Assembly (NCBI GenBank): GCA_033557465.1
Contig: CM066033.1
Span: 1,352,693,834 to 1,352,757,833 of the forward strand
Reading direction: 5' to 3'
DNA from: Ichthyophis bannanicus
Taxonomy: Eukaryota; Chordata; Amphibia; Gymnophiona; Ichthyophiidae
DNA length: 64,000 bases
Shown here: positions 62,530-64,000 of the stretch, one piece after another
How the letters are laid out: every line of letters starts with the position of its first letter
Position numbering within the stretch: position 1 is the stretch's first letter
Program-made: the position numbers and the translations under genes
Notes under the pieces: generated by a model
Database searches by the model: none
Told to the model about the DNA's origin: nothing
What the model saw: the letters and a program-made list of their open reading frames with translations, nothing else

Positions 62530-64000
62530 CTCAAGCTGGTTCTCAGCCCTTGCATGATAATGAAGGTTTGAGGACCCATTCCCTTATTCCTTTGGTGGGC
62601 GGCAGGCTTCGCCTCGTCTTTCAGGAATGGGCCAGAGTTACCAAGGATCGCTGGGTGCTAGACACCATTCAGTTTGGCTATGTCCTGAAATGCAAAGAGC
62701 CAATTGTGAGTCTGCGATCATAGGTGCCACAGTGTGGACCACTTGGATAAGTTACTATGCCTGAAAGCGGTGATGCCCATCCCACCGGACGAGCTGGGCA
62801 ATGCCAGATACTCCATCTATTTTGTGGTGCCAAAGAAGGGACAGTTCCTTTTGGCCCATTCTGGACCTCAAGGGGGTTAACGAGCACTTGTACGTCTTGC
62901 GCTCTATGATTCAAGTGGTGTGCCGAGTGGAGTTCTTAGCTTCTCTGGATCTGACCAGGTGTATTTTTATATCCAGATCTGGACGGATCAGCAGACGTAT
63001 CTGCATTTTGCCATGCTTGGCTTTCACTATCAGTTTGCCACCCTCCCTTTCGGGCTATCCACTGCCCCAGGACATTCTCCAAGGTCATAGTGATAGTGGT
63101 GGCGGCTGCGATGCTGCAGCACTAAGGGATCTGTGTCCATCCCTATCTGGATGACGAACTCAACCGAGCCCATTCCTTGTAAGAAGCATCTTGAGTGGTA
63201 GTCCCGAGTGGTATCCTTTTTGGAAAACCTCAGCTAGGTGATCAATCAGGGGAAGAACCAGCTTTTTCCTTCCCTGTCTTTGGAATTTCTGAGAGCATGT
63301 TTGCCCACTTCAGTGTGCAAAGTTTTCCTGCCAGAGGAAAAAGTCAGACTGTTGGATTGCCTAGCACTTACAATGTGTACAGCAGGCTCCCAGAGTCTAG
63401 AATTATCTTCAACTCTTCTAATTGATGGCAATGGCCATAGAGAAGGTGCCATGGATGCATGCTGACATGCAACCTCTCCAGTGGTCTTTGTTGACGATGT
63501 TTCTTAAGAATTCGCGCGCAGGCTTCCGCTCCCATTGATGCTGGCCAGCCTACGGTAGTAGTGGAAACCTTGTAATCTGAGGAAGAGTATATTGCTGGAC
63601 GATTTCTCCTGGATCCTGCCAACAACAGATGATAGTCTCACGGGCTGGGAAGCCCATTGCCAAGACTCTATGGCCCAGGACCATTGGAACTCCATGGAAG
63701 CGGTGTGGTCCATCAACCTCCTTGCGACGAGGGCCATTAGGTTGGCTGTTCTGCATTTCCAGCCCCAGATCGAGGGCCAGGTGGTTTGAGTGTTTCAGAC
63801 AATGCCACGGCGGTGGCTTATGTCAATCATGAAGGCAGCACAAGGAACACTGGGGGGACTCTGGAGATGGCGGTCCTGTTTGCCTGGGCAGAGAAGAACC
63901 TCCTAGCCATTGCCGTGGTGTAATTGTGGAAGTGGAATTCCTCAGCTAGCACTCTCTGAATCCTGAAGAGTGGGAGTTTCCGGAGGCATTTCAGTTGATT
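62530..64000 (+). pseudogene. DIRS-B-like RT and RNase H, decayed
   Basis: It starts with SLIPLVGGRLRLVFQEWARV (about 62580) and RWVLDTIQFGY. Next come YSIYFVVPKKG (about 62815), FHYQFATLPFGLSTAPG (about 63025) and a decayed YLDD region (IPIWMTN, about 63143). RNase H has TTDDSLTGWEAHCQDSM (about 63606), NLLATRAIRLAVL (63718) and SDNATAVAYVNHEGSTR (about 63797). The catalytic Tyr-Leu-Asp-Asp box is destroyed. RNase H runs to the window end. Confidence 0.72.

Larger units (their letters stand above)
60000..64000 (+). mobile_element. DIRS-B-like element, 5' part, running off the window
   Basis: The left end (CCTGCTAGACAAGTCCTGAC, GTTGGGTTGTG, then AATGACATTACTCC) parallels the inverse of the DIRS-B right terminal repeat at about 40020-40130, so the family is the same or close. 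Gag, RT and RNase H remnants follow in order. An L2-like fragment is inserted at 61484-61915. The recombinase and right end would lie beyond 64000. Confidence 0.75.

Overview
This window is vertebrate nuclear DNA from a large, transposon-rich genome, read from inside one host gene. The only host coding sequence I can support is two short exons, 8249-8449 and 8901-9041. They have canonical splice sites and encode the start of the first helicase cassette of ASCC3 (activating signal cointegrator 1 complex subunit 3). Everything else appears to be ASCC3 intron. That gives more than 8 kb before the first exon, 451 bp between the exons, and about 55 kb after the second exon with no further exon recognised. 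The dominance of DIRS-like tyrosine-recombinase retrotransposons, with CR1, L2-type and L1 LINEs, suggests an amphibian. A caecilian is my best guess; a non-avian reptile is not excluded. This is inference, not identification.

Layout. 1-9.6 kb: L2-like LINE pieces, an L1 3' stub with a target-site duplication, a 5S-rRNA-derived SINE, a foldback element and the two ASCC3 exons. 9.8-21.0 kb: an L1-clade element whose RT gene is split by a minus-strand L2-like LINE, which is itself split by a nearly complete DIRS-like element (called DIRS-A copy 1 here). 21.0-26.4 kb: two 5' portions of other DIRS-like families. 26.5-28.2 kb: a dead mariner carrying a TTAA-flanked piggyBac-like MITE. 28.2-38.0 kb: SINE, CR1 and L2-like pieces with small DIRS-A 3' ends. 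38.0-46.3 kb: the 3' part of a second DIRS family (DIRS-B), split within its terminal repeat by a second full DIRS-A. 47.5-51.5 kb: a long L2 element and SINEs. 51.8-53.0 kb: a very decayed DIRS-like gag. 53.7-58.5 kb: an L2-like element split by a CR1, both with later insertions. 59.1-59.4 kb: a second 5S-derived SINE. 60.0-64.0 kb: the 5' part of another DIRS-B-like element running off the window.

How the parts relate. Every mobile-element gene here carries at least one break, apart from one 304-residue CR1 open frame that is itself 5'-truncated, so I do not claim any autonomous active element. DIRS-A copy 1 looks youngest: its two inverted terminal repeats differ at one position in 139, and its internal complementary region matches the joined termini. 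By my boundaries, DIRS-like DNA makes up roughly a third of the window. The SINEs share their 3' tail with the L2-like LINEs, which suggests that those LINEs mobilised them. No rRNA or tRNA gene, CRISPR array or prokaryote-type operon is present.
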